From Paenibacillus sp. DCT19 (GTDB taxonomy: Bacteria > Bacillota > Bacilli > Paenibacillales > Paenibacillaceae), in the NCBI RefSeq assembly GCF_003268635.1, contig NZ_CP029639.1:3855501-3919500 (forward strand): a stretch of DNA of 64,000 nt, read 5' to 3'. The translations under genes and the position numbers were made by a program. Shown one piece after another: positions 29,538 to 41,683 of the stretch; the stretch's first letter is position 1; each line of letters opens with the position of its first letter. A model generated the notes under the pieces. That model saw only the letters and a program-made list of their open reading frames with translations. It was not told where the DNA came from and made no database searches.

Positions 29538-30809
29538 CTACACAAGCAAGGTTTGACGTTGAAGCAATACGTTTTGCTCATAGTTTTTGATCTCAGTAAT
29601 CCATTGTTCACGCACCGGTACACCTTGCTGAGCACAGTAATAATCCCAGATAGCGCCAAATGGATAAGACTTGAATTCTTCTGTTAATGCCAGACGCAGG
29701 GTGTAATCCCCTTTAAGTTCGGCATCCTTCAACGCTTCAATCGGTTCTAACATCGCACGGAGCAATGCTTTTATCGTATTCCGTGTTCCAACCACCCATG
29801 CGGCCACTCGATTGATACTTGCATCGAAGAAATCGAGACCAATATGTGTAGTAGATAACAGATCATGACGCACAAGTTCACGTGCAATCTCAAGCAGCTC
29901 ATCATCCATAATTACGACGTGATCACTGTCCCAGCGCATAGGGCGGCTTACATGAAGCAGTATACCACTCGTGAATAGAGCTAATGAAGACAATTTATTA
30001 GAGATGACTTCCGTTGGATGAAAATGCCCTGCATCCAGACAGATTAATGTATCATTTTGCAAGCCATACCCCATGTAAAATTCATGTGAACCTACCACAT
30101 AAGCCTCAGAACCTAGACCGAATAATTTGCTCTCGACTGCATCCAGATTATGCTTCGGATCAAGCTCCTCAGCAAAAACCTCATCCAGAGCGTCTTTCAA
30201 CCGTTTGCGTGGAGTCAACCGATCTACCGGGTTATCCTTGAATCCATCAGGAACCCATACATTGGTCACACAGGTCTGACCTAGCTGTTCTCCGAAATAG
30301 GCTCCGATGCGACGGGAAGCTTTGCAATGATCAATCCAGAACTTGCGAATTTCCGGATCAGGGTGACTCAGCGTGAATCCATCACTGGATTTTTCATGCG
30401 AGAAGCATGTTGGATTAAAGTCTAAACCGAGCCCTTGTTCCTTCGCCCACGTAACCCAATTCTCATAGTGTTTCGGCTCAATTTGATCCAATTCAACACG
30501 TTCATCCGTGTCTGCATAGATTGCATGCAAATTCACTTTATGTTTACCAGGAATGAGGGCAAAAGCTTGCTCCAGATCTGACCGAAGTTCAGTTGGTGTC
30601 GTTGCAGCTCCAGGGTATTGACCTGTAACGGAAATTCCACCTGTAAGCTCCCCTTCTTGATTCAAGAAACCTTTAACGTCATCTCCTTGCCAGCAGTGCA
30701 CAGAAACCTTGATCTCAGCAAGCTTTTTTAGAACTTCATCCGTATCAATTCCGTGCTGCGCATATAGAGACTTGGCCGCTTCGTACGCTTGTTTGACTTG
30801 ATTATCCAT
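29538..30809 (-). CDS. rhaA: L-rhamnose isomerase RhaA, 423 aa
   Basis: ATG at 30809 with GGGAGGG upstream. The protein matches RhaA over full length: [29 protein letters not shown] (metal ligands), [32 protein letters not shown] (catalytic Asp and His), [16 protein letters not shown] and FFDASINR. It converts L-rhamnose to L-rhamnulose, using Mn/Co. It lies 87 bp downstream of the bifunctional aldolase gene on the same strand, so the two are likely co-transcribed. Rhamnulokinase (rhaB) and mutarotase (rhaM) are not in the window. Confidence 0.93.
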   Translation of the reverse strand: MDNQVKQAYEAAKSLYAQHGIDTDEVLKKLAEIKVSVHCWQGDDVKGFLNQEGELTGGISVTGQYPGAATTPTELRSDLEQAFALIPGKHKVNLHAIYADTDERVELDQIEPKHYENWVTWAKEQGLGLDFNPTCFSHEKSSDGFTLSHPDPEIRKFWIDHCKASRRIGAYFGEQLGQTCVTNVWVPDGFKDNPVDRLTPRKRLKDALDEVFAEELDPKHNLDAVESKLFGLGSEAYVVGSHEFYMGYGLQNDTLICLDAGHFHPTEVISNKLSSLALFTSGILLHVSRPMRWDSDHVVIMDDELLEIARELVRHDLLSTTHIGLDFFDASINRVAAWVVGTRNTIKALLRAMLEPIEALKDAELKGDYTLRLALTEEFKSYPFGAIWDYYCAQQGVPVREQWITEIKNYEQNVLLQRQTLLV

Positions 30810-30896
30810 CAAGAACCCTCCCTATTACTATATACTATTATTCCTAATTCTGAAGGTATGCCCGTAATTCAATATGAAGCTTTGAGACAAACTCTA

Positions 30897-32966
30897 TTAA
30901 CGTGTGAACGCTGCTGGAACACCGCCATCAATGGTCATCATGCATCCCGTTGTTTTTTCCGACTTGGAAGAAGCGAAGAAAGCAATGCCTTCTGCGATAT
31001 CTCTTGGATAGATATTAACAAGTAGCGTGGTACGTTTACGGTAATACTCTTCTAATTGATCCGGTTCGATGCCGTATGCTGCCGCACGCTCATTTCTCCA
31101 AGAACCGTTCCAGATCGCCGAACCTTGCAGAATAGCATCTGGTAGAATCGTGTTTACACGAATGCCATACTCTCCGCCTTCAGCCGCAATGCAACGAGCA
31201 AGATGAGCTTCAAGTGCTTTAGCAGAACTGTATGCGGATGCACTTTTTCCAGCATATACCGAGTTTTTGGAGCCGATGAAGACCATGCTGCCCCCGATTC
31301 CTTGTTGTTTCATCAGCTTGAAGGCTTCACGCGCAACGAGGAAGTAACCTGTACCCAGTACGTTCATGTTCAAGTTCCATTCCTTCAAGGATGTCTCGTC
31401 AAATGGGCTAGAAGTCGCTAACCCTGCATTGTTCACGATGATGTCCACGCCGCCATATTGTATGGCAACTTCGGCATATGCCGCTTGAACAGCCGCTTCA
31501 TCGGTTACATCCATTTTAAGTGCATAAGCACGATTGGCGCCATATTGATCATTAATCTCCTGTGCGACCTTCTGTGCACCTTCAAGATTCAGATCAGCGA
31601 GGACAACATGTGCTCCTTCAGATACCAATCTACGCGCTGTTTCACTTCCGATGCCTCCAGCGCCTCCTGTAATGAAAGCAACTTTACGAGAGAACTCCGT
31701 CTCCGCTGGTGCAAGAGAAAGCTTGTATAGCTCAAGTGGCCAGTATTCCACATTGTAAGACTCATTGGCACTAAGCGATACGAATTGTCCGAGACTGGTT
31801 GCCCCACGCATCACGGCAATGGCTCTATGGTACAACGCTCCACTGACCTGGGAAAGCGCCCAGCTCTTACCTGTGTTAATCATACCTACGCCTGGAATCA
31901 AAATAACCCGTGGTGCAGCTTCGAACATCACATCGCCTTCATTTTTGTTGCTTTCAAAATATTGTTGATATTGCTCTTTATACGCTGCTACGCCATCAAC
32001 CAGCTTCGCTTGAAGTCCTTCAATATCGTCTGCATCAGGTGTCCAATCAATAAACAATGGTACCACTTTGGTATGTACCAAATGATCCGGGCACGCTGCT
32101 CCAACTTGGGATAGTTGCGGTGAGTCAGCTCCACCTACGAAAGCAAGAACGTCATCTTGATCGTCAAAGGACAAAATCATTTTTTTGCTATCTGATACCG
32201 CTCCTCGAATCGTTGGCATCACACGAGATACGATCTCACGACGAACCTCAACTGCAAGTGCCGGATGCTTCACGCCGCCAAACAGGCTTGCCTCGTCTAC
32301 CCTTGCTTCAATGAAAGCTTCCGCTTCGTTGATGATTTTGATTGTCTGTGCATAACACTCTTCTGACGTCTCTCCCCAAGTAACCAATCCATGCTTCTCC
32401 ATGAGTACAAGCTCTGCATTGGGATTGGCGAATACGCTTTCAGCAATCATTTTAGATAATGTAAAACCAGGACGCACATACGGTACCCATACGAAGCGGT
32501 CTCCGTAAATTTCTCTTGCTAATTCTTTTCCGTTATCTGCACAACACAAACTAATTATGGCATCTGGGTGTGTATGGTCAACATGTTTATATGGAAGGAA
32601 CGCATGTAAGAGTGTCTCAATGGAAGCACGTGGGTGTTTGGAATCAATCATGCAATGCCCCAAATACTCAACCATCTCTTCATCTGTCATGGATTCCCGT
32701 TCAATTAATGGACGAATGTCCTCAAGTGCAAGTCCTGTAAAATGCTTCGCTTGCATGGAGCCCAAGTCAGAGCCGCTACCTTTAACATACATAACTTCGA
32801 TCTCACGACCACGGAAATCGTGTACTGTTGTTTTGGTCGATGTGTTCCCGCCGAAAATATTGCACACACTGCGATCGGCACCAATCAGATTGGAGCGGTA
32901 AACCAATTGATCTAGTCCTGTTGTTTTCTCTGAAGCCTGCGCTGAATTCCATAAACTCTGTACCAT
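30897..32966 (-). CDS. rhaEW: Bifunctional rhamnulose-1-phosphate aldolase / lactaldehyde dehydrogenase, 689 aa
   Basis: The N-terminal class II aldolase domain (residues about 1-400) has NIFGGNTSTKT, VKGSGSDLG, the zinc-binding HVDHTHPDA and EKHGLVTWG. The C-terminal SDR domain (about 425-689) has FITGGAGGIGSE, NNAGLA, SSAKA-type active site (YSSAK) and TIDGGVPAAF. This fusion is the B. subtilis YuxG/RhaEW type: it splits rhamnulose-1-phosphate to dihydroxyacetone phosphate and L-lactaldehyde, then oxidises the lactaldehyde. The start is preceded by GGAGGGAA. A palindrome at 33021-33039 is a likely operator. Confidence 0.93.
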   Translation of the reverse strand: MVQSLWNSAQASEKTTGLDQLVYRSNLIGADRSVCNIFGGNTSTKTTVHDFRGREIEVMYVKGSGSDLGSMQAKHFTGLALEDIRPLIERESMTDEEMVEYLGHCMIDSKHPRASIETLLHAFLPYKHVDHTHPDAIISLCCADNGKELAREIYGDRFVWVPYVRPGFTLSKMIAESVFANPNAELVLMEKHGLVTWGETSEECYAQTIKIINEAEAFIEARVDEASLFGGVKHPALAVEVRREIVSRVMPTIRGAVSDSKKMILSFDDQDDVLAFVGGADSPQLSQVGAACPDHLVHTKVVPLFIDWTPDADDIEGLQAKLVDGVAAYKEQYQQYFESNKNEGDVMFEAAPRVILIPGVGMINTGKSWALSQVSGALYHRAIAVMRGATSLGQFVSLSANESYNVEYWPLELYKLSLAPAETEFSRKVAFITGGAGGIGSETARRLVSEGAHVVLADLNLEGAQKVAQEINDQYGANRAYALKMDVTDEAAVQAAYAEVAIQYGGVDIIVNNAGLATSSPFDETSLKEWNLNMNVLGTGYFLVAREAFKLMKQQGIGGSMVFIGSKNSVYAGKSASAYSSAKALEAHLARCIAAEGGEYGIRVNTILPDAILQGSAIWNGSWRNERAAAYGIEPDQLEEYYRKRTTLLVNIYPRDIAEGIAFFASSKSEKTTGCMMTIDGGVPAAFTR

Positions 32967-33020
32967 TCGTTTCCCTCCGATAATGTTTGTTTTATTCCTA
33001 ATCAGAGTTTAACATCTTTG

Positions 33021-33039
33021 TTTTGTTTTGAAAACAAAA
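33021..33039. promoter_or_regulatory. Palindromic operator candidate upstream of the rhamnose genes
   Basis: TTTTGTTTT, one base, AAAACAAAA: a perfect 9-bp repeat, 55 bp upstream of rhaEW. It could bind a rhamnose-responsive regulator (not identified in the window). The sequence does not match the TreR-type TTGTATATACAA operator. Confidence 0.5.
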
Positions 33040-33154
33040 AGATTTTAAATATAAACGGAAATATTCAAAAACACTTAGAAGTGATGACAAAAAAGCACCC
33101 ATCCACATCCAAAGATGTGAACAGGTACTCTTTAGTTTTAGACTTCAACCCAAC

Positions 33155-33865
33155 TTATCGACGTCGGGCAAAATCAACAAATTTAAACTTATCGGGACGA
33201 TGTCTAGATTCCGTGTACTGGAACGGGCTGGCATCCTCAAGGTACACTTGGCTCCTCACCACAACAACGTTATGAAATCCATCCAGATCAAGCCATTTCC
33301 GATCCTCTTCCGTAGGCTCTTCAACCAATATCTCTTTCTTGGCAAACGAAATGGCGAGGCCCAGCTCTCCTTCAATATACTCGTAGATCGAATTATTGCA
33401 GATTTCCTTGTTAAGCCCCGGAACAAGCTTCTGGCTAATATAATCCTTATCCAGAATGACATGCTCCCCGTCTACATTACGCACACGTACAATTTCCCAG
33501 ACCTTCTCGTTCAGCGCAAAGTTAATCTGCTTGAATAAGTTCTGATCCACTTCTCGCTCTTCGAACACGTTAACATATGTCTTCGCACGGTGACCCATTT
33601 TTTGGGCTAGTTCTTTGAAGCTTACAAGACCAGAAATAGGAAAGTCAATTTTGCGAATGTCCAATACAATGGAACCTTTGCCTTGAATCTTCTGGATGTA
33701 TCCTTCTTCATATAACATTTTCAATGCTTTGCGGATGGTCTCTCTGGACGTTTGATATTGCTCAGTCAGATCCAGCTCAGATGGAAGCAGTGTTCCTGCC
33801 TCGATTTCCCCTGTCCGAATATCTGCTGCGATATCCTCATAGATCCGAATAAATTTATTATTCAT
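33155..33865 (-). CDS. treR: TreR-type GntR/UTRA transcriptional repressor, 236 aa
   Basis: Winged helix at residues about 5-70 (LTEQYQTSRETIRKALKML, GYIQKIQGKGSIV) and a UTRA ligand domain. From memory of B. subtilis TreR the match is close throughout: FPISGLVSFKELAQ, DGEHVILDKDY, EICNNSIYEYIEGELGL and FQYTESRHRPDKFKFVDFAR. TreR represses the trehalose PTS and phosphotrehalase and is induced by trehalose-6-phosphate. No treP or treA lies in the window, so here it is separated from its usual targets and instead sits before the rhamnose genes. Confidence 0.88.
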   Translation of the reverse strand: MNNKFIRIYEDIAADIRTGEIEAGTLLPSELDLTEQYQTSRETIRKALKMLYEEGYIQKIQGKGSIVLDIRKIDFPISGLVSFKELAQKMGHRAKTYVNVFEEREVDQNLFKQINFALNEKVWEIVRVRNVDGEHVILDKDYISQKLVPGLNKEICNNSIYEYIEGELGLAISFAKKEILVEEPTEEDRKWLDLDGFHNVVVVRSQVYLEDASPFQYTESRHRPDKFKFVDFARRR

Positions 33866-33915
33866 TAGTCATCACCACTGTTCATTACCCTTATTATTGA
33901 CTTATATAGCATCTC

Positions 33916-33943
33916 ATTATAGCATGAGCGTTTTCGATAGCAA
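33916..33943 (-). promoter_or_regulatory. Promoter of treR
   Basis: TTGCTA, 16 bases, TATAAT on the minus strand, about 50 bp before the treR start. Confidence 0.65.
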
Positions 33944-34011
33944 AGGTAATGAAGGGTTATGCACTGAAGCTCTTCACGCGCTGCCTCATATTCTTTGTCC
34001 CAGTGACATGG

Positions 34012-37000
34012 TTAAGACAAATCTCGATTCATTTCCAGCGTACTTATTAGCTTCTGCAATCGATAAATTAATGCAGCAGCTTCAGCTCTGTTCAGATGCT
34101 GCAAAGGACGGAAGCTTCCATCTTCATAACCTGTAAGCAAATATAGTTCAGCGAGCTCCTTCACTTCCTCCGTTGCCCAGTGGGATACATTGACTTGATC
34201 TGTGAAGGCAATCCGACCTGATTTTGACTTGGAATTCGGTTCCGAGTTCAGTGCGCGAACTACATTGGCAATGATCTTCGATGCTTGTTCACGGGTCACA
34301 AGTGCATGGGGCGCAAATTTCCCGTTACCCATCCCATGAACCATATCATGTCTGATTGCAGCTTCAATCTCAGGGGCAAACCAATCTTCTACGTTTACAT
34401 CCTCAAAAGCGTGATCATATTGGGCTGACGTATCCAGCTTCAATAAACGAACAAGAAGTGCCGTGAATTCTGCCCGTGTGATTGGACGCCGAGGTTCAAA
34501 CCGTGTTTCACTTACACCTTGAATGATGTTTTGTTCAGCAAGCAATGTAATCTGTTCCTTGTTGAATGTATGATCGATGTCTACAAATTTTAATTCCTTT
34601 TTGATAGGCAGTGGTGTTTGCTTGTCCTGTTCCGGATTCTTATCCTTGTCTGCTTCTATAACAACCGATGCTGAATTATCCGACTTGTCGGATGAAATCC
34701 CGGAAGCACTTCCGTCACCTACGTTTGAAGATGGATACGCTAATGTCGTGACAGATGCGATCTGTCGTTCGCTTCGTTCTCCAGCCTCATTTTCAGTCCA
34801 GACTTGTACTTCATAATGCTGTCCACCTGTAAGTCCCGTCCAAGTATAGCTTCGCTCTTTCCCGCGATAAATTTCCCGCCCGTTATACTCAACAACAATC
34901 ATCTCATTACGGGAATCCAAATTCCATCTAAGTACGATATCACTCGTCCCTCGGGCTACAGCTGAAACCGTAAATTTGTCTGAAGGCAACGTTTCGAATT
35001 CTGGCACAGTAATCTGCGAACCATCTCCCGCCTCATTATAAGGAATGATTGCAAAATTGTTATAACGCTCAGCCGTATTCAGCCCTGATAGATGCACGGA
35101 CGTTTCGGTTGTTGTTGCAAGAAGTTCCCCATCTTGATAGATTCGATATCCAGATGCACCCGGAACGATCTCCCATAGGATATCTGCACCATGCTGTGTA
35201 CGATCCTGCACGATCGGCTGAGTTGTTGGATCGCCCGGCAAAGTGACAGCATTCAGTTGATAGGCAGCTTCACTCACCCCGGATTCGTTCAACGTGCGGA
35301 TCGTGTAACTATAGTGACTTCCAGGCTCCAGAATCTGGTCCTCATAAAATAACGCATCTATAGCTACTCGGCTGATTTCTTCGCCATCCCTTTCAATAAT
35401 GAACTGATCGGCTCCTTGTACATGGCTGTGATCAAACAATAGACGAATGCTATCCTTCGTTGAACGATAAGCAACTTCCGGTGGTGCATCCGGCTTCGTC
35501 AGAAGATCATACGATAGCTTCGCCGAAGCATCGCCTTGCTCATTTTCCGTGTACAGTTCAACGATATACTTCGTCCCAGCATCTAGTTGATCCATCACCA
35601 GCTCCTTCTGCTTGCCTCGATGAACCTCAATTCCATCTAACAACACCACAAATATTTCGTTCGAATACGGAAATTCCCATATCATACTAGCCTGTGTTGT
35701 CTCTGGACTCAATTTCATTTCAATCGATTCCACATGGGGCTTGGTATAAAACGGTGAAACGACAATTGGACTCCCCTCACCAGTCGCATTGTATGGAACG
35801 ATCTGAACGTCAGTATATGGTGCAGCGCTCGTAAGATGTGTAAGTTTGAACTCGGTTATCTCATGATCATCTATTGTGGAGATCATTTGATCTCCAATAC
35901 GAATGATATACCCCTCTGCACCTTGCACTTTATCCCAAATAAGTACAGTCTCCGTCTGGCTAACCTCTTGTGGTAACACTGGATCCAGCGTCGTAGCAGG
36001 CAGCATTTGTATTCCTACGTCAAATCCCGATTCACTATCCCCTGATGCATTGGAGGTTCTAATCGTATAGGTGTACTTCTCTCCTGGTGTTAGACCACTA
36101 TCCTCATGCGATGCTGTACCTGCCGGTACTCTCCCTACCTCAATACCATCACGCAAAATGATTAACTGGCTCGCCCCTTCAGTAGAGCTACCTGTTAGAT
36201 CAAGGACTACCGATTCATCGGTAATATCTGAGACCGTTACCGTCTGTGGAGAAAGTGGCTTGGTTAACACTTCAATCTGAACAGCTTCTGAACGTTGTCC
36301 ATCCTCATTCAATGCGACAAGCTCAAGTGTGTAAGCTGTTCCACTCTCCAGATTGACGAGCTGCGCCAGAGATTCAGTCACCGTTTGTATCTCACCTGTA
36401 ACCTTGTTTCGAATCTCATAAGCAGTTGCCCCCTGCACCGGCTCCCATTTCAAGCCCATCTCATGGGTGCCATTATTTTTCGTAATAGCCGTGCCACGAA
36501 TGGGTTCTGTTTGCGTCGTTACCGAATAGTTAAGTGCTTTCCCTTCACCACTACCGTTAAATGCACGAAGCGAATAGACATATTTAGTACCCGGAGATAA
36601 ATGCTTATCCTCGAAAGCAGTTTTGTCAGATTCGATTCGTGCAATAACCTGTCCATCACGTTCAAGGATATATCCATCTGCTCCTCGTACCTCTGATGTG
36701 GTCCAATCTAAATGCAACCCGGTTGTGTTCACATCGAGTGTTTTCATTTCATGCGGCTGGGCAGGTAAAGTCAGAATGGGCACGTCTACCTTTTCGGAGC
36801 TAGTTCCTTGTCTATTCAGGGCTCTCAGCGTATAGGCATACTGCGTTCCTTCCATTAATCCTGGTAAGATCACCCGAGTTTCTCGTCCACGATATATCTC
36901 TTGTCCCCCACGTTCAATCACATATTCAGATGCTCCCTCAACTACCGACCATGTTACTTCTGCCTGATGTGCTTCAGGTGTAATTACAAGATTGTCGGGC

Positions 37001-40000
37001 TGAGTAGGTTGGGATAGATGAATAAGCTGTGCGGACTCTCCCGCGCCTGATTCGTTGACCGCCTGCACTTCTAACACATATTCCATCCCAGGAAGTAGAT
37101 TCGCTGCAATGTATTCAGGTTCAGAGGTTCTACCCACCTCAGTTCCATTCACACTCACAATATAGTTGTTAGCCGTATCTACTGGCTCCCACTTCATAGC
37201 TATACTCGTCTCATCTGTACGTGTAACCGTAAGTCCCTCGGGTCTGCTTGGTAGAGTTAGCAGTTCTCCCACGGCATCTGCACCATATCCAGCAGCATTT
37301 CCCGCCCCTACCTGATAGGTATAGTGCTTGCTTGCCTGAAGGTGACGTAATGTCAGATGTGTATCGGATATCTCGTAGCTCTGACCATCGATTGTTACTC
37401 GATATTTGGTCGCCCCAGATACAGCATCCCAGCTTACAACCGCACCTGTCTCTGTTAGTTGATCCGCACTTAGTCCTGAAGGAACTTCAGGAAGTGTTGT
37501 GCCTGTAATAGAAGTCGACACTCCCTGCCCACTGATATTCACTGCCTGCACTTGCAGTTCATAATTCATTCCAGCCACAAGTCCTGTCACAACCCATTCC
37601 TCTGTTCCAGAAGGAGCTGTATCCTGCTTAACTCCATTTACATAGATCGCATAATGATCCGCGCCTCTAACACCATCCCAACTCATACGTAAACTGCTGG
37701 TTGTCGAATCGCTAATTCTTAACGCCGTAACTGCGTCAGGTAACGTCATTAATGTGCGAGTTGTTGATGCTGGTCCCTGTCCAGTTTCATTCTCCGCTAC
37801 TAACTCGTAACTGTACGCCGTGCCGCTCTCCAACCTCTTGTCTTCATATTCCGTCTCTGTTCCTTCGTAGACGTTTATTCCTTCACGGAGAGCAGATAAG
37901 ATGTAGCAGAAAGAACGTTGTCCCAAGTTAGAGATATCTCATGCTCTCGAATCTGTACAGCAGTTAATTCGCCAGGTACTCCAGGTAAAGTAAGGAATCC
38001 TATCCCGCTACTTCGCCCAGCACCCGTTCCATTACTAGCCGTGACCGAAATGGTATGCATTGTACCTGGGATGAGATTGGTTAGGTAAGGAACATGGCTT
38101 GGATCAGAAACGGACTGATCATATACAAGTTGACCATCTGCAGTTTCAGCAGTAACACGGTAAGCCGATGCGCCCTCCACAGGTTCGAAGGAGAGCTCAG
38201 CCATGTCTGGCTGGGACTCCACCTTGCGAATTTGCACAGATTGAGGCGCTGCCGGAAGTGTCAATACCTGCACTAATACCGCTTCGCTCGTCCCTGTATG
38301 ATTTCGGGCTACCACCTCATACTCATACGTATGACCTCCACTTAGACCCGTATCGACGAAGGTATGTCTTGGATAATCCAATGTCCACGACTGACCTGTC
38401 GTTTTATTATGAATGTTATAATGATATCCGTCCGTGTAGGAATCTCCCGTGGGTAGATCGATGGTAAGTTCCGTTGACGTTTCGCCAACTTGTGTCATAG
38501 TTACCTTTTTGGGTCTCACCGGTTTACGCTGAATCTGATATGGTGCTGATACGGTCTGATATGTATTTCCTGCATGGTCAGTTGCTCTGACATGGATATA
38601 CCAGATGCCTTCTGAAGTCAATTCAACAGTCTGTTCATCTGAAATAGCCTCGAACCAGTCCTCTGGTGGTGCTTCACTGCCCGTTATTTTATATAATCGT
38701 TTTGACTCATCTATGCCTGAATCAGCATCTTCAAACCGGATCGTCGTCGTAATATCAGTGTCTGTCCATTGTTGTCCATTAGGTGAAAATGTAACGCTAG
38801 GAGCTGCCTGATCAATGTACACCTCACGTGTGCTGACTTTACCAACGTTACCCACAGCGTCTATCGCTCGGGCTCTTAAGGTTGTGATTCCATTGGTACT
38901 TATGACACCGCGATCTCCAGTAATAAATGACTCCCCGTCAAGGCTGTACTCATACGTAATGTCTTGTTTGTCTATGCTACCTCCAAGCGTAAATTCTACG
39001 GGATTCTTGCTCCATCCGGATTGTGCTAATGTGATTGTTGGGTCCGTCGGAGCAGTCTTATCTATTCGAATGGTTGAATTCGCTATACGGCTCACATTAC
39101 CGACGAGATCCAATGAACGCGCATATACCGTTGTCTCTCCTTCATGAGAAACTGTAACTTCACCAATGTAGTCGATCCATGGCCCCTGTTCGTTTAATCG
39201 ATACTGAGTTTTGCTTAGCCTACTTCCGTAATCCTCTCCACTAGTTATCACTATCGTAACATCATGGTTCGTCCAGTTCTCTTCACTTAAAACAATCTTG
39301 GGTTCCTCCGGCCCTGTCTTGTCAATCCTCACATTGGACGATGATAGGGAACTAATATTGGAAGCATAGTCTACACTACGCGCTTGAATTTCGGTAATGC
39401 CTTCTATATCTATCGTAAAAGGTTCCTTATAAGAAATCCATTCTCCTTCATCACCTAACCTATACTCCGTGACAGCAACACCACTTGCTTCATCTCTGCC
39501 TTCCGTCAAAGTTACCGTTACTCCGGACTTCGTCCACCCTGGAGGGTTTAAAGAAATTACTGGCGCTGTTGGAGCAGTACGATCGACTCTTGCCCACACC
39601 GATGTCTCCTGTCCGATATTACCGAAAGTGTCGATGCTTCTTGCTGTAATGACCGTCTTTCCTTCAAAAGAAACCGTAAAAGGCTCGCTATAATCTCGCC
39701 AATCTTCCCCTATACCAACCTTCACCTGCGTCTTCAAAATACCACTTAACTCGTCGCTTCCTGGTGTAATCGTAATCTGAACATCTTCCTTAGTCCACGA
39801 AGAAGGATGAGCAACAACCGTTGGAGCTGTTGGCCCCGTCGTATCCTTCATGATCTGTCCTGCAGACTGAGAGGCTGTCTGGATACCTGCGCCGTTAATG
39901 GCGGCAACGAAAACCTCATATCTACCATCGGCTAGCCCTGTCAATGTAAGGTCTGCTCGGGTGTTCGTCGTCTCACCTGTTACAAGCACTTGCCCACTTG

Positions 40001-41510
40001 ATGTGCGAATTTCAGTTTTGTATTTCGTCCCGGCAGGATTACCATTCGAACCCCAGCTAGCTATAACGGAGTTTCCAGATTGCGCTACACTAGCATCCGC
40101 TGGAATATTAGCATGAGTGAATACAGTAGATGGGCTTGAAAAACCTGTGTAGGTACCGCTTGAATTTTTGGCACGTACTGCAAATGAATAATTCGTATTC
40201 GGTGTCAGTCCTGTGATCTGCCGACTATGTAGTGAACCTGTGTCGTAGCTCTGATTGGTTGTTAGATTCTTCAGTTCGTATGTAACTGATGAGTCATTCG
40301 CTTTTTTGTCCCAGCTTGCAAGTAGACTATTGTTGTTAACAGAGGTAAACGTCGGTGTCCCGGGAACGACGAAACTCCGAACCGTAAAATGTACCGTTCC
40401 TGCTGAAGACACTCCTCCTTTGTCATCCATAACCCATACCTGCAACGTGTGTGTCCCATCGCTCAGTGTATTAGGCAAAGTATACGTTGTATTAAAACTC
40501 TGATTAGCTCCCGTAGCTCGGATCTGTGTCAACGTATTCTCTTCTCCTCCGTCTATCGACCATTTGACCGTCAACAGATCTCCAACATCGGTATCTCGGG
40601 TTGTACCAACAATCTGAAGCTGTTCTCCCTTATAATATGTCTGACCCGTTGAAGGTGCAGTCAAGGCAAACGAAGGTGGGGCATTCTTGGGACCAATGCC
40701 TACAATCGTTGAAAATTTGCGAGACGTTTGATTAGCTACTGCCTTACCATCCCACCAGAATTGTGCAGCTGTATCACTCGCCGTTACAGTCTGTCCTGGA
40801 ACAAACGTCGAAGGGTGCTGACCTCCTGTGAGCCGGGCACTATCTGGACTGCTGTATTGACCCATGTAGATTCGATCTGCATCCACCACATTGTACGTAT
40901 TGGCATAAAAAGCCGTGACCTGTACGCCTCCACTATAATTGCGCCAACCGTTCTCAATCACCTCAAACGGCGAGGCATCATTACCATTCACCATCGTATC
41001 CCAATAGAACGTGCCTCCGAGATTCATCGCTGAACCACTGCGATTGACGGCTTCCAGTTCAACTTTCATATAGCCTCCTTGAGAGGTCGCATTTACGATG
41101 GATACTCGCAAAATATACTCCACGTTATCCTTTTGCCTTGACATCTCGATCACATTGTTGTGGATTCGATAATAGTTGAGCGGCAAGGATTTGAAATTAA
41201 TGGCTGTGCCATTATGGTCAATAATAGTGGATACATTGCCTGTATCACCACCATAAAACACATTGGTATTAGGCAGTAATACTATTCTGTATTTGCCCTC
41301 ACTATTCATCTCCACCTTCACTTTGGAGGACTGAACTGCCTTCATGCTTGCAGTATCCGATACTACACCGATCGTCTCCACAGCTTCAGCCATCACAGCA
41401 GTTGAACCAATCTCATACATCAAGGCATGAGGAGATAATAAAGCAAATGCAAGCACAACTTTGGTAAGCTGTTCAGCTTGTTTCTTCACACGTTTATTCG
41501 ATTTAGCCAA
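34012..41510 (-). CDS. Giant secreted surface protein with OmpL47-like, FN3 and three SLH domains, frame broken at 37885-37886
   Basis: The best start is TTG at 41510 (MAKSNKRVKKQ), seven bases after AAGGAG, giving a signal peptide with hydrophobic core and a VMAEA-type cleavage site. The frame stops after WDNVLSATSYLLSVKE; one C added at CC (37885-37886) restores YLLSREGINVYEG and a protein of 2499 residues. Order: N-terminal module of unknown type (about 30-260), Ig-like, two FN3, five repeats of about 90 residues with the bacterial OmpL47-like pattern (GW-x-K, Y/F..R-x-D), then a long string of about 18 FN3 domains, a Ser/Asp/Lys linker, and three C-terminal SLH domains that bind pyruvylated cell-wall polymer. 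It has no recognisable enzyme domain. A role as surface adhesin or spacer is likely, but the ligand is unknown. Confidence 0.85.
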
Positions 41511-41535
41511 GCGTCTGCTCTCCTTTGGGTACACC

Positions 41536-41587
41536 AAAAAAAGGAGGCACCCCAACAAAGGACTAAGTCCTCTGCTGGGGTGCCTCC
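41536..41587 (-). terminator. Strong intrinsic terminator in the leader of the giant SLH gene
   Basis: GGAGGCACCCCA pairs perfectly with TGGGGTGCCTCC, the loop can add AGGA/TCCT, and seven Ts follow on the minus strand. It ends about 26 bases before the TTG start and begins about 18 bases after the predicted transcript start, so transcription of the SLH gene must read through it. It may also terminate the esterase gene. Confidence 0.85.
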
Positions 41588-41611
41588 CCTAACCAGTGTC
41601 ATTTTTTCTTG

Positions 41612-41640
41612 ATTATAACGATTCACTTAACGAATGTAAA
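41612..41640 (-). promoter_or_regulatory. SigmaA promoter upstream of the SLH gene
   Basis: TTTACA (41640-41635), 17 bases, TATAAT (41617-41612) on the minus strand. It lies between the esterase stop and the leader terminator. Confidence 0.75.
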
Positions 41641-41683
41641 TACTTAATCACGGTGTAGCTATATCAAATCTAACTAGATTGAA

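Noticed and set aside
33155-33865. GntR protein as a dedicated rhamnose regulator
   Set aside because: Sequence along the whole UTRA domain follows TreR; kept only as an open question.
34012-41510. CRISPR or tandem DNA repeats suggested by the periodic FN3 gene
   Set aside because: The periodicity is at the protein level; units are about 270 bp and diverged at DNA level, with no short identical repeats.
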